Below are positions 1 to 8,453 of a stretch of DNA of 45,176 nt, piece by piece. Where the stretch lies: positions 101,205 through 146,380 of the forward strand of contig NZ_LNCU01000036.1 in assembly GCF_001542415.1 (NCBI RefSeq). Direction: 5' to 3'. The number at the start of each line of letters is the position of its first letter. Position 1 is the stretch's first letter. This DNA is from Bradyrhizobium macuxiense (GTDB lineage: Bacteria > Pseudomonadota > Alphaproteobacteria > Rhizobiales > Xanthobacteraceae). The notes beneath the pieces are model-generated. The model had not been told where the DNA came from, made no database searches, and saw only the letters and a list, made by a program, of their open reading frames with translations. Both the position numbers and the translations under genes were made by a program.

Positions 1-529
1 CGCCGTCACTCACAATACTGCCGGTGCCATTTCCGCCAGCGCCGCCGTTGCCGCCTTTGACGGTCACTCCGCTGTTGATGGTCAGGGATGTGCCCGAAAA
101 ATACACTCCTGTGCCGCCGCCGCCTCCGCCCGACGCGAAATTGAACCCGTCCGGTCCAGTGCCTCCGGTAACGCCGGTGGTTGTTGCTGACACGACGGCC
201 GTTCCGGATGCTGTCGAGCCAGGGGCGCCGCCGGATCCTCCAGCGCTTTCTCCAGCACCGCCGATCCCGCCCGTGCCGCTGCTGCTCGGGCTGCCCGGCG
301 TTTGCACTGTGACGCCCCCCACAATGGTGCTGCCGTTGCCGCCGACGCCATTGCCGCTGCCGCCGAGGCCGCCACGGTCGAAAGCGACGCTTCCCCCGGC
401 TGCACTGCACGCCGTGGTGTCGGCCGTGCAGGCCGCCTGGGCGTGAGCTGGAACCGCAAAGCCTATCGTGCCGAGGATCAGCGCAAGCGGTGACACGGTG
501 GCGAGCGCACGAAAATACTTTTCGCGCAA
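1..529 (-). CDS. Gly-rich exported protein, possible autotransporter passenger (5' part only)
   Basis: A minus-strand frame enters from the left edge and stays open; the 3' part lies outside the window. From a TTG at 529 it reads REKYFRALATVSPLALILG and ends its leader in PAHAQA, a clear Sec signal peptide with a basic start, hydrophobic core and AxA site. The mature part is low-complexity, rich in Gly, Ser and Thr (GGNGGAGGNG-like stretches). Such composition is common in surface passengers of alphaproteobacterial autotransporters; no barrel can be checked here. Start choice: TTG 529 has a GAGG element about 7 nt upstream and puts the signal peptide at the N-terminus. The frame is also open up to an ATG at 661, which would add 44 residues but has no visible ribosome-binding site. 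Function is unknown; the surface assignment is inference from composition. Confidence 0.6.
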   Translation of the reverse strand, partial: MREKYFRALATVSPLALILGTIGFAVPAHAQAACTADTTACSAAGGSVAFDRGGLGGSGNGVGGNGSTIVGGVTVQTPGSPSSSGTGGIGGAGESAGGSGGAPGSTASGTAVVSATTTGVTGGTGPDGFNFASGGGGGGTGVYFSGTSLTINSGVTVKGGNGGAGGNGTGSIVSDG

Positions 530-878
530 TCTTGCCTCAAGACAACCAGAACGTGCCTTGTCGAATTGTCCTACAACGGGACGTTCCGCTGCGTCTTCCA
601 ATGGGGTCACCGCGTTCAGTCCCGGTCGTAACTCGAATTGTTGCAACTTTCGCCGGGGCATCCGTGTTGCAGCCCGAGACGACGTCGCGCGATGTGTCGG
701 ACTCGACACAGCAGAGAGATTCCGCAACCGAATGCGATCTGGCCACTACCCAAAAGGGTATACCAACGCGCGCACGAGCGATAAGACGGCGAGCGAGGCT
801 TTGCTGCAACATGTAGGCACGTCGCGACGTTGCAGCGATAGCCGAAAAATCAAATCAAACGCTTTCGATCAGAAGCCC
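530..878. other. Intergenic region between divergent genes
   Basis: This 349-bp stretch separates the minus-strand Gly-rich protein from the plus-strand LuxR-type regulator, so both promoters should lie here. The minus frame stays open to 661 and a plus frame is open from 468, but neither extension looks protein-like beyond the chosen starts. I see no strong promoter, operator or RNA element. Confidence 0.4.
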
Positions 879-1676
879 ATGGAACGGGACAGCAAACTCG
901 ACGCCGAAATCATTCGCCTCTACGAATCCGAGCCCAACCTGCACACGCTGCCAGGCGTCATGTTCGCCTGCGTCGGCCGCCTGGTTGATGCGGAGGTGGT
1001 AAGCTTTACCGAATTCCATCGTCCGAGCTGGGATTTCCGATCGTTGATTTCGGTCGGAGACGATCCTGATGTCCGCGCCCGCGGGATGCAGGCGTTTGCG
1101 AAGCACATGCATTCGCATCCGTTCTGGCAACACGATCCGGCGTTCTATGGCGAGCGTGCGCTGCGCGAGTCGGATTTCTTCAGCGATGAGGAATTCGTCG
1201 AGTTGCCGATCGCCAAGGAGGTGTTCCTGCCGTCGGGGGCGCGGCGGATCATGGGAATCGCGTTCGAGCACGCCGGCTACGTGGTCACGGTTGTCGGGCA
1301 TCGCGTCGTGGGACGGCCGGCGTTCAGCGACGATGAGCGCGACCGGATGCAGGGCTTTCGGCCGCACATCCTACGCAGCTACCGCCAGTCGCAGGAGCGA
1401 ACGCTGGCGGCGCTGACGCCGAGCGATCGACTACGGCTGGCATTTCCCACGCTCACGCCGCGCCAGATCGAGGTGGCGTCATGGATCGCTCAGGGCAAGT
1501 CGAACGAAGAGATCGCTGCCATCCTCGGGGTCGGACTCGATGCCGTGAAGGCGCACGTCAAGGCGATCAACAGCAAGATCGATTCCGACAGCCGTCGTGC
1601 CGCGATCGCGATCGCCCACACCACGCCGCCGTTCGCCGACCTGCCGCCGCTGTGGAAGCTGGGTGTGCAGGGCTGA
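879..1676 (+). CDS. LuxR-family transcriptional regulator
   Basis: A 265-residue cytoplasmic DNA-binding protein. Residues about 192-246 form a GerE/LuxR helix-turn-helix: LTPRQIEVASWIAQGKSNEE followed by the IAxxLGVGLDAVKAHVKAI recognition-helix pattern. The N-terminal 170 residues are a sensor-like region I cannot assign; it lacks a recognisable phosphoacceptor receiver motif and is not clearly an autoinducer-binding domain. The frame is open further upstream to 468, but composition changes at the ATG at 879, where an acidic, charged N-terminus begins, so that start is preferred. No adjacent synthase gene is visible. The target genes are unknown; the divergent Gly-rich surface protein is one candidate. 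Family assignment is firm and signal specificity is not. Confidence 0.8.
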   Translation: MERDSKLDAEIIRLYESEPNLHTLPGVMFACVGRLVDAEVVSFTEFHRPSWDFRSLISVGDDPDVRARGMQAFAKHMHSHPFWQHDPAFYGERALRESDFFSDEEFVELPIAKEVFLPSGARRIMGIAFEHAGYVVTVVGHRVVGRPAFSDDERDRMQGFRPHILRSYRQSQERTLAALTPSDRLRLAFPTLTPRQIEVASWIAQGKSNEEIAAILGVGLDAVKAHVKAINSKIDSDSRRAAIAIAHTTPPFADLPPLWKLGVQG

Positions 1677-1710
1677 CCCGCGCCTGATGGGCTCGGTCCC
1701 TCCACAAACT

Positions 1711-1777
1711 CGTCATGCCCGGGGATACGCGAGCGGAAGCGACGCCGTCCTTCTGACGGCTATGCCGGGCCATGACG
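1711..1777. repeat. Dispersed imperfect palindrome
   Basis: The arms CGTCATGCCCGG (1711-1722) and CCGGGCCATGACG (1765-1777) can pair around a GC-rich centre with an inner GCCGTCcttctGACGGC hairpin. It lies between the convergent luxR-type and MFS genes and could act as a transcript 3' end. It resembles the intergenic palindromes scattered through Bradyrhizobium-type genomes. Confidence 0.55.
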
Positions 1778-1873
1778 GTGCGGAAAGCCGATTGATGCCA
1801 AATGCGATTGCCCGCGCTGGTCAGGGAGGGCAGGCGAACTCCCACTCGCGCAGTTCGCCTGACCGCCATCTGC

Positions 1874-3091
1874 TCAACGTTCCCGGCCCGGGTCCTTGCC
1901 GATCCTGCCAATGGTGAGAAGTCCCGCGAGCGACAGCAGGGCGAGGGCCAGGCTGCAAAGGAACGTGGCCGCGGGTCCAAGCGCGTCCCACAGGGCGCCC
2001 GCGATGATGCTCGAGCCAAGCATCGCGATGCCGGTGAACAGGTTGAAATATCCATAGGCGGTACCGCGCAGCGAAGCGGGCGAGGCGTCCGCGACCAGCG
2101 TTGCGAAAAGGCCTTGCGTCAGTCCCATGTGCAGGCCCCAAAGGATGACGCCGAGCGCGACCCCGCCGAGATTTGCAAAGCCCGCAAGCGCGAGATCGGC
2201 GGCGGCAAGGCATGCGAGGCCGAGCCCGAGCAGGCCGGTGCGGTCGATCCGGTCAGCCAGCACGCCGGCGGGATAGGCCGACAACGCATAGACGATGTTC
2301 ATCAGCACCAACACCGCGGGCACCCACATCGCGCCAAGTCCGACATCTTGCGCACGCAGGATCAGGAACGCCTCGCTGAAGCGGGCGAGCGTGAACACGA
2401 CGCCGATCCCGACCACACGCCAGTAAGCTCCTCCAAGATTCTTCGCAGCGGCGAGGCTAAGCGGATTTTTCGCGGCGCCGGCGTCCGCGTGCCGCTTCGG
2501 CTCCTCGACGGCAAGCACGATCAGCGCAAGCGAGAGAAAGGCCGGGAGCACGGCGACCCAGAAGACCACGCGGAAGTTGTCGGCGCTGGCCCACATCAGG
2601 GCGATGGCGAGCAGGGGGCCGAGGAAGGCGCCGACGGTGTCGAGCGATTGCCGCAGCCCGAAACTCGCGCCGCGCAATTCGGGGGGCGCGATATCGGCGA
2701 CGAGCGCATCGCGCGGTGCGCCGCGTATGCCCTTGCCGACGCGATCGATGAAGCGGGCGGCGACCAGCCAGCCGACAGTCGGCGCCAGCGGGAACGCCGG
2801 CTTGGTGATGGCGGCAAGTCCATAGCCAAGCGCCGCGAGCAGCTTGCGCTTGCCTAGCCAATCAGATAGCGCGCCGGAGAAGATCTTCGTGATCGAGGCG
2901 GTCGCTTCCGCGATGCCCTCGATGAGGCCGACCGTCACCATCGAGGTGCCGAGCACGGTGACGAGATAGACCGGCAGGAGCGCGTGGATCATCTCGGAGG
3001 AGACGTCCATCAGCATCGACACGAAGCCCAGCGCCCAGATTCCCGTGGGGATCCGGGCGGATGAGGAAGGTTGGTTGGGTTTGGCCGTCAC
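1874..3091 (-). CDS. MFS transporter
   Basis: A 405-residue inner-membrane protein with about twelve hydrophobic segments and a typical major facilitator layout. The loop between helices 2 and 3 reads GALSDWLGKRK, matching motif A (GxLaDrxGrkr). A second conserved stretch, RFIDRVGKGIRGAPRDALVA, is typical of a subgroup of MFS_1 drug or metabolite exporters. The start is taken as the GTG at 3091 because AGGAAAGGCGG sits just upstream. An ATG at 3127 is in frame but has a weaker site, and the frame opens even further upstream. The C-terminus ends in a charged tail (GRIGKDPGRER). Substrate cannot be told from sequence. The gene stands alone, convergent with the LuxR-type regulator. Confidence 0.8.
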   Translation of the reverse strand: MTAKPNQPSSSARIPTGIWALGFVSMLMDVSSEMIHALLPVYLVTVLGTSMVTVGLIEGIAEATASITKIFSGALSDWLGKRKLLAALGYGLAAITKPAFPLAPTVGWLVAARFIDRVGKGIRGAPRDALVADIAPPELRGASFGLRQSLDTVGAFLGPLLAIALMWASADNFRVVFWVAVLPAFLSLALIVLAVEEPKRHADAGAAKNPLSLAAAKNLGGAYWRVVGIGVVFTLARFSEAFLILRAQDVGLGAMWVPAVLVLMNIVYALSAYPAGVLADRIDRTGLLGLGLACLAAADLALAGFANLGGVALGVILWGLHMGLTQGLFATLVADASPASLRGTAYGYFNLFTGIAMLGSSIIAGALWDALGPAATFLCSLALALLSLAGLLTIGRIGKDPGRER

Positions 3092-3428
3092 GTGCCGCCT
3101 TTCCTGCTCGGGTGACAAAAACTGCATCAGGCGGGGCTTACCATGGTTTCGGTGCGGCGAACTCCATCCACTCTCCGGCGGGCGCTGTCGGTCATCGCCC
3201 GCGTGAGTGCCAGCGCATCGCATATGCTAGCACAAGGTCGAGTCTGATATGGTGCTGCATGGCCTCGAGCGCGGCCGTCCTCGATAGGACGTCAGCATCG
3301 CTCTCGGCGTGACCTGCCCAACGCCTCTGCCAGGCCGGTCGGCTTCGTATCGGATGAACGGCCTGCGCGTGCAGCGATCTCGGCTTGCCGCGACCGGTGT
3401 CCGCCCTGCTGAACGTCCTGCTGCGCCT

Positions 3429-3443
3429 TGTGACGCGATCACG
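3429..3443. promoter_or_regulatory. CRP-like palindrome 1 (weak)
   Basis: TGTGA-cgcga-TCACG: the half-sites match the CRP-family consensus, but the spacer is 5 rather than 6 nt. It lies about 190 bp upstream of the trefoil gene. Confidence 0.25.
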
Positions 3444-3473
3444 CATTCGATTCAAATTTTCCTCTGCACCTCC

Positions 3474-3489
3474 TGTGATTTGGATCACG
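3474..3489. promoter_or_regulatory. CRP-like palindrome 2
   Basis: TGTGA-tttgga-TCACG matches the CRP-family consensus TGTGA-N6-TCACA at all but the last base. It sits about 140 bp upstream of the trefoil gene start and 45 bp from a similar, weaker site. Which regulator would bind is unknown. Confidence 0.4.
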
Positions 3490-3629
3490 GCAGTACACGC
3501 TTGGCGTGCATTAGTGTCAGAAGCAAGCGGGATCGCTTAGCGACCACTCGCGACAACCGCTGGCGCCACGACACGTCCGCGGCTCACTAGCTTTCAACAG
3601 GAGGGACACACTCCGAGGAGAACAGCATC

Positions 3630-4193
3630 ATGACAAACATCTGGATTCGTTCCGCGACCAACTCGTTCGCATTCCTTCGCATGGACACCTCCAAGGTGAC
3701 CAGCTTCAACGGCGCCGGAAGCGGCACCGTGAATTGTCAGTTCTATGGACCGGGAAGCGAGCCGGTCACCGCGCCCGGCAACGATGAAGTCTTCCTGTTC
3801 GTTGCACTCTCTGACACGGCCTTCGCACTCAGATCGACCGTTTCTGCACATGCGTATCTGCGCATGGACGGCTCGGGCGTGACTGAATTCAATGCGGCCG
3901 GAAGCGGAACGGTCAACTGCCAGTACTACGCTCAAGGCACCCAGCCGCAGGTTGCGCCCGGGAACGACGAGGTGTTCCAGTTCGTTCCGATACCGAACAG
4001 CCCCGTGGTCGCGATCCGCTCCTTCAACCATCCGAACGCCTATCTGCGGATGAATGCTGCCGGAGTCGAGTCGCGGCGCGGGAATGGCAGCGGCATTGTC
4101 AACTGCCAGTATTATCCTCAGGGGACCCTGCCGCAATGGACGGCCGGAAACCTCGAGGTGTTCTACGTCTCTGCCGTGCCGCTCCTGGCTTGA
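3630..4193 (+). CDS. Three-repeat protein, predicted beta-trefoil (fascin-like)
   Basis: A 187-residue protein made of three tandem repeats of about 60 residues (1-60, 61-121, 122-187). Each repeat has an (F/A)xLRMD/N motif (FAFLRMD, AYLRMD, AYLRMN), then GSGTVNCQ(F/Y)Y (GSGIVNCQYY in the third), then PGNDEVF-type closing strands (AGNLEVF in the third). Three-fold repeats of this length, rich in beta-formers and starting with an aromatic-Leu-Arg strand, suggest a beta-trefoil of the fascin/actin-crosslinking type; that fold call is inference. There is no signal peptide or membrane segment, so it is likely cytoplasmic unless exported another way. GAGGAG lies 9 nt before the ATG. The gene is monocistronic, with a hairpin downstream and CRP-like sites upstream. 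Ligand and function are unknown; sugar or protein binding is typical of trefoils. Confidence 0.75.
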   Translation: MTNIWIRSATNSFAFLRMDTSKVTSFNGAGSGTVNCQFYGPGSEPVTAPGNDEVFLFVALSDTAFALRSTVSAHAYLRMDGSGVTEFNAAGSGTVNCQYYAQGTQPQVAPGNDEVFQFVPIPNSPVVAIRSFNHPNAYLRMNAAGVESRRGNGSGIVNCQYYPQGTLPQWTAGNLEVFYVSAVPLLA

Positions 4194-4227
4194 TCGTCCC
4201 GAGGACGGCGAAAGCTTGAGGTCTGAC

Positions 4228-4260
4228 ATCGTCGGCGCTGCTTGTCGCGGCGCCGACGAT
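4228..4260 (+). terminator. Hairpin after the trefoil gene
   Basis: ATCGTCGGCGC (4228-4238) pairs perfectly with GCGCCGACGAT (4250-4260) across an 11-nt loop, 34 bp past the stop codon. There is no T-run, so intrinsic termination is uncertain. Confidence 0.5.
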
Positions 4261-4345
4261 CAGGCGCGCGGCGCTTCGCTTCAAACGAGATGCCTGACGC
4301 CGAGTTCAGCCCGCTGCCGTACCGCGCCGCCTTATGTCCTCATCC

Positions 4346-4377
4346 AAAAGAAAATGGCCGCGGTTGTCCGCGGCCAT
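4346..4377 (-). terminator. Intrinsic terminator of the oxc-frc unit
   Basis: Read on the minus strand, ATGGCCGCGG-acaa-CCGCGGCCAT is a perfect 10-bp stem followed by TTTTCTTTT. It lies 21 bp beyond the frc stop codon, the expected place for the end of the transcript. Confidence 0.85.
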
Positions 4378-4398
4378 CTGTGATCTTAAGCGCGTCGC

Positions 4399-5676
4399 TT
4401 ACTCCGCCGCCTGCTTGCGCGGCGGATCCAGCGCGCCGGAGTCGTGGATCTCGGCGACCTGGTGATCGGAGAAGCCGAGCACCTCGCGCAGGATCTCGTC
4501 GGTGTGTTCGCCGAGCAGCGGCGATCGCTGCACGTCGCTCGGTGAATCCGACAGCTTGATCGGGTTGCCGACCGAGAGATACTTGCCGCGGGTCGGATGA
4601 TCGACCTCGACCACGGTGCCGGTCGCGCGCAGCGACTGGTCTTCCGCGAGTTCCTTCATCGACAGGATCGGACCGCAGGGGATGTCGTCCTTGTTGAGGA
4701 TTTCCATCGCCTCGAACTTGGTCTTGGTCATCGTCCACTGCTCGATGCGGGCGAAGATCTCGTTCAGGCGCGGCAGGCGGGCCGCCGGCTTGGCGTAATT
4801 CGGATCGGTCTTCCAGGTCGGCTCGCCGATCACGTCGCAGATCTTCTCCCAGACCGGGGCCTGGGTGATGAAGTAGATGTAAGCGTTCGGATCGGTCTCC
4901 CAGCCCTTGCACTTCAGGATGCGGCCGGGCTGGCCGCCGCCGGAATCGTTGCCGGCGCGCGGCACGGCGTCTCCGAACGGAATGCCTTCGCCGAACTGGC
5001 TATATTCCTTCAGCGGACCGTGGGCGAGGCGCTGCTGGTCGCGCAGCTTGACGCGCGACAGGTTCAAGACGCCGTCCTGCATCGCCGCGGTGACGCGCTG
5101 GCCGCGGCCCGAATGGGTCCGGTGATAGAGCGCGGTGACGATGCCGAGCGCGAGATGCAGGCCGGTGCCGCTGTCGCCGATCTGCGCGCCGGTGACGAGC
5201 GGCAGGCCGTCGCGGAAGCCGGTGGTCGAGGCGGCGCCGCCGGTACACTGCGCGACGTTCTCATAGACCTTGCAATCCTCATACGGGCCGGGGCCGAAGC
5301 CCTTGATCGAGGCGACGATCATCTTCGGGTTGATGCTCTGGATCTTCTCCCAGGAGAAGCCCATGCGGTCGAGCACGCCGGGACCGAAGTTCTCGACCAG
5401 CACGTCGCAGCTCTTGATCAGCGCGGTCAGCACCTCCTTGCCCTTCGGGTTCTTGGTGTCGAGCGTGATCGAGCGCTTGTTGTGGTTCAGCATGGTGAAA
5501 TACAGGCTGTCCACGTTCGGGATGTCCTGCAGCTGGCCGCGCGTGATGTCGCCGACGCCGGGGCGCTCGACCTTGATCACGTCTGCGCCGAACCAGGCCA
5601 GCAACTGCGTGCAGGTCGGGCCCGACTGGACGTGGGTGAAATCGAGAATGCGAACGCCCGTGAGCGCCTTGGTCAT
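4399..5676 (-). CDS. frc: Formyl-CoA:oxalate CoA-transferase
   Basis: Transfers CoA from formyl-CoA to oxalate, giving oxalyl-CoA for the decarboxylase encoded just upstream. The 425-residue product is a class III CoA-transferase. It begins [20 protein letters not shown] and continues with [44 protein letters not shown] and [14 protein letters not shown], all very close to the Oxalobacter enzyme as I know it. The catalytic Asp is in [10 protein letters not shown]. The Gly-rich loop [17 protein letters not shown] and the C-terminal [10 protein letters not shown] are also present. Length is normal (about 428). The start is the ATG at 5676 preceding TKAL; an upstream in-frame extension to 5709 lacks homology. 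It follows oxc with a 64-bp gap on the same strand and is closed by a strong terminator, so it is probably co-transcribed. Confidence 0.95.
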   Translation of the reverse strand: MTKALTGVRILDFTHVQSGPTCTQLLAWFGADVIKVERPGVGDITRGQLQDIPNVDSLYFTMLNHNKRSITLDTKNPKGKEVLTALIKSCDVLVENFGPGVLDRMGFSWEKIQSINPKMIVASIKGFGPGPYEDCKVYENVAQCTGGAASTTGFRDGLPLVTGAQIGDSGTGLHLALGIVTALYHRTHSGRGQRVTAAMQDGVLNLSRVKLRDQQRLAHGPLKEYSQFGEGIPFGDAVPRAGNDSGGGQPGRILKCKGWETDPNAYIYFITQAPVWEKICDVIGEPTWKTDPNYAKPAARLPRLNEIFARIEQWTMTKTKFEAMEILNKDDIPCGPILSMKELAEDQSLRATGTVVEVDHPTRGKYLSVGNPIKLSDSPSDVQRSPLLGEHTDEILREVLGFSDHQVAEIHDSGALDPPRKQAAE

Positions 5677-5740
5677 ATCGTGTGCTCCGTACTCTGTAGG
5701 CCCCTGCACCCGCAGGGAGTGATTGGGGTTAGGGGGTGAC

Positions 5741-7477
5741 TTACTTCTTCTTCAGAACGCTCTGTGGATTGAGGTTGCCGATGCGGCCGCTCTCCGAGCC
5801 CGCTGCCGGATCGATCACTGCGTTGATCAGCGTCGGCTTGCCGGAATCCAGCGCCGCGTTGACCGCGCGCTTCAGCTCGTCGGGCGAAGTCGCGTTGACG
5901 CCGACGCCGCCGAAGGCTTCCATCATCTTGTCGTAGCGCGAGCCCTTGACGAACACGGTGGTCGCCGGATCGGCGCTCACATCGTTGACGTCGGTGCCGC
6001 GATAGATGCCGTCATTGTTGAAGATCACGACGCAGATCGGCAGCTTGTAGCGGCAGATGGTCTCGACCTCCATGCCGGAGAAGCCGAAGGCGCTGTCGCC
6101 CTCGACCGCGAGCACGGGATGGCCGGTCTCGATCGCGGCCGCGATCGAATAGCCCATGCCGATGCCCATTACGCCCCAGGTGCCGACGTCGAGCCGCTTG
6201 CGCGGCTTGTGCATGTCGACGACGCCGCGGGCGAGGTCGAGCGTGTTGGCGCCTTCGTTGACGAAAATGGTGTCCGGACGTTCCGCGATGATGGCGCGCA
6301 GTGCGCCGAGCGCACCGTGATAGTCCATCGGCGAGGCGTTGCTCATCAGCTTCGGCGCCATCTTGGCGACGTTCTCGTCGCGCTTGGTCGTGATCTTGCC
6401 GACCCAGTCGGCCGGCGCCGCGGTCCAGTTCGCGCCCATGCCCTGCAGCAACGCGGTGACGCAGGAGCCGATATCGCCGACCACGGGGGCGACGATCTCG
6501 ACGTTGGAATCCATTTCCTTCGGCTCGATATCGACCTGGATGAACTTCTTCGGAGCTTCGCCCCAGGTCTTGCCCTTGCCGTGCGACAAGAGCCAGTTGA
6601 GCCTGGCACCGATCAGCATCACGACGTCGGCGTCCTTCAGCGCGGTGGAGCGCGCCGCACCCGCGCATTGCGGATGCAGATCGGGCAGCAGGCCCTTGGC
6701 CATGCTCATCGGCAGGAACGGAACGCCGCTCTTCTCGACGAAGGCCTTGATCTGCTCGTCAGCCTGCGCGTACGCCGCGCCCTTGCCAAGGATGATCAGC
6801 GGACGCTTCGCGCTCTTGAGCACATCGAGCGCGCGCTTGATCGCCGAAGGCGAGGGGATCTGCTCGGGTGCTGCGTCAATCACCTTGACCAGCGATTTCT
6901 GGCCGGCATCGGCATTCATCACCTGGGAGAACAGCTTTGCCGGCAGGTCGAGATAGACGCCGCCCGGACGGCCCGACACCGCGGCGCGGATAGCGCGCGC
7001 AAGGCCGATGCCGATGTCCTGGGCGTGCAGCACGCGGAACGCCGCCTTGCACAGCGGCTTTGCGATGGCGAGCTGATCCATCTCCTCATAGTCGCCCTGC
7101 TGCAGGTCGACGATCTCGCGCTCGGAGGAGCCCGAGATCAGGATCATCGGGAAGCAGTTGGTGGTGGCGTGCGCCAGCGCGGTGAGGCCGTTGAGGAAGC
7201 CGGGCGCCGACACCGTGAGGCAGACGCCGGGGCGCTTGGTCAGGAAGCCCGCAATCGATGCCGCATAGCCGGCGTTCTGCTCATGGCGGAACGACAGCAC
7301 GCGAATGCCCGCCGCCTGGGCCATACGGCCCAGGTCCGTGATCGGGATACCCGGCACACCGTAGATGGTGTTGATGCCGTTGAGCTTGAGCGCATCGATG
7401 ACGAGGTGGAAGCCATCGGTCAGTTCTTGCTCGGTACCCGGTGCCTCGGACTTCGCGGCGGTATTCAGCATCGGCAT
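5741..7477 (-). CDS. oxc: Oxalyl-CoA decarboxylase
   Basis: ThDP- and Mg-dependent cytoplasmic enzyme converting oxalyl-CoA to formyl-CoA and CO2. The 578-residue product (family about 565-580) has the three-domain ThDP fold. The N-terminal Pyr domain contains the ThDP-activating Glu in [13 protein letters not shown] and the substrate-site stretch QGDYEEMDQ. The central domain has a nucleotide-binding-like fold. The PP domain carries [18 protein letters not shown] followed by NND, the metal/ThDP motif. The C-terminal ESGRIGNL matches the lid segment of the Oxalobacter enzyme. Start: ATG at 7477, preceded by AGGGAG; a second ATG at 7471 is less likely. It lies between the GntR-type regulator (65-bp gap) and frc (64-bp gap). 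With frc it forms the CoA-cycling oxalate degradation pair. Confidence 0.95.
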   Translation of the reverse strand: MPMLNTAAKSEAPGTEQELTDGFHLVIDALKLNGINTIYGVPGIPITDLGRMAQAAGIRVLSFRHEQNAGYAASIAGFLTKRPGVCLTVSAPGFLNGLTALAHATTNCFPMILISGSSEREIVDLQQGDYEEMDQLAIAKPLCKAAFRVLHAQDIGIGLARAIRAAVSGRPGGVYLDLPAKLFSQVMNADAGQKSLVKVIDAAPEQIPSPSAIKRALDVLKSAKRPLIILGKGAAYAQADEQIKAFVEKSGVPFLPMSMAKGLLPDLHPQCAGAARSTALKDADVVMLIGARLNWLLSHGKGKTWGEAPKKFIQVDIEPKEMDSNVEIVAPVVGDIGSCVTALLQGMGANWTAAPADWVGKITTKRDENVAKMAPKLMSNASPMDYHGALGALRAIIAERPDTIFVNEGANTLDLARGVVDMHKPRKRLDVGTWGVMGIGMGYSIAAAIETGHPVLAVEGDSAFGFSGMEVETICRYKLPICVVIFNNDGIYRGTDVNDVSADPATTVFVKGSRYDKMMEAFGGVGVNATSPDELKRAVNAALDSGKPTLINAVIDPAAGSESGRIGNLNPQSVLKKK

Positions 7478-7542
7478 CGTCTCCCTGATCGTTCTTGTTC
7501 GGACGATCTCATGGTCGTCTGAAGCGTGTGGACTCAAAGTAA

Positions 7543-8274
7543 CTAAGTGAACAGCTCCTGGCCGTGCGCCTCGACATAGGCGGCAAGGCCGAGCGTGTGA
7601 TCGCGGGCCCGCTTCTCGGCGAGCTCGGTGTCGCGTGCCTCCAGCGCCTCGATGATCCCGAGATGCTCGGGCAACGAAGTCGCGGTGCGGTCCTTGCGGC
7701 CGATCGTGAGCTGGCGATAGCCGCGCACATGCAGCAGCAGGTCGTTGGTGAGATCGACCAGCACGGGCGATTCCGACAGCGAGATCAGTGCCTGATGGAA
7801 GGCGATGTTGGCCTTGGAATATTCCTCGACGTGATCTTGCGGCAGGCGATCGGGGCCGAAATCTCTGAAGAAGTCGCGCAGCGCCGTGATGTCCTTCTTG
7901 CGCGCGGTGGTCGTGATCAGGCGCGCCGCCATGCTTTCCAGTGCCGCCCATGCGCGGATCATGTCGACGATCTCGGCCTTGCTGCGGCGGACCACGACGA
8001 TGCCGCGGCGCGGCACGGTTTTCACGAAGCCGTCTTGCTCGAGCATCGCGATCGCCTCGCGGATCGGCGTGCGGCTGACGCCGAGCCGTTCCGACAGCGC
8101 GCGCTCGTCGAGCATGACCGGCTCAGGCGTCGCGTAGATGTCCATTTTCAGAATCGCTTCCTTCAAGGCCTCGTAGGCCTTGTTCTTGAAGCTCGTCTCC
8201 GGAGCGATCCGGACGATGGCGATGTCTGTGTCTGCCATGATAGGCGACGCCTTGGTCTGTTTTGGATCTGGCAC
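7543..8274 (-). CDS. GntR-family regulator, FadR/FCD subfamily, probable oxalate regulator
   Basis: A 243-residue DNA-binding protein. Residues about 29-97 form the winged HTH, with [20 protein letters not shown] followed by [19 protein letters not shown], a textbook GntR signature. The C-terminal half is an FCD effector domain with candidate metal-binding His residues in [16 protein letters not shown] and RARDHTLG. The start is the GTG at 8274, which has AGGAGGAG at ideal spacing; an in-frame ATG at 8238 has no such site. It heads the gntR-oxc-frc unit and is divergent from the acyl-CoA synthetase, with two TGGCAT/ATGCCA palindromes between. GntR proteins of this class usually bind such sites and are released by a small acid; oxalate or its CoA ester is the natural candidate here (inference). 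Confidence 0.88.
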   Translation of the reverse strand: MPDPKQTKASPIMADTDIAIVRIAPETSFKNKAYEALKEAILKMDIYATPEPVMLDERALSERLGVSRTPIREAIAMLEQDGFVKTVPRRGIVVVRRSKAEIVDMIRAWAALESMAARLITTTARKKDITALRDFFRDFGPDRLPQDHVEEYSKANIAFHQALISLSESPVLVDLTNDLLLHVRGYRQLTIGRKDRTATSLPEHLGIIEALEARDTELAEKRARDHTLGLAAYVEAHGQELFT

Positions 8275-8328
8275 GACTCGTCTCCTCCTCTTGGAGACGT
8301 CTTCTTAGCAGAAGAAATTACCTAAGTT

Positions 8329-8342
8329 TTTGGCATGCCAAA
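8329..8342. promoter_or_regulatory. Palindromic operator proximal to gntR
   Basis: TTTGGCATGCCAAA is a perfect 14-bp palindrome. On the minus strand a TTGACA (complement of 8351-8356) lies just upstream of it, so a bound repressor could block the gntR-oxc-frc promoter. Confidence 0.6.
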
Positions 8343-8395
8343 TACCAGAATGTCAAGATACCTTTATTTTTGGCGCTTTTGAGCATTCAGCGACC

Positions 8396-8428
8396 TTGAC
8401 AATTTCTTCTCTGGCATACCAAATGCCA
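8396..8428 (+). promoter_or_regulatory. Probable promoter element and operator for the acyl-CoA synthetase gene
   Basis: TTGACA at 8396-8401 is followed by TGGCATACCAAATGCCA (8412-8428), in which TGGCAT and ATGCCA form an inverted repeat around 5 nt. The same half-site occurs in the palindrome at 8329-8342, suggesting one regulator for both directions. The -10 is not clear. Confidence 0.5.
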
Positions 8429-8453
8429 TAAAATTTGTCCCAGGAGGAAGTCA

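Larger units (their letters stand above)
3092..3629. other. Intergenic region between divergent MFS and trefoil genes
   Basis: A 538-bp region serving as upstream DNA for both flanking genes. Short open frames occur on both strands but none has a ribosome-binding site or recognisable protein character. It carries two CRP/FNR-like half-site pairs, listed separately. Confidence 0.4.

Noticed and set aside
468..878. Upstream extension of the LuxR-type gene
   Set aside because: The extra 137 codons are not protein-like and would overlap the 5' region of the divergent gene; ATG 879 fits better.
5723..7522. Plus-strand open frame of about 600 codons opposite oxc
   Set aside because: It is antisense to an unmistakable oxalyl-CoA decarboxylase; such shadows are expected at this GC content.
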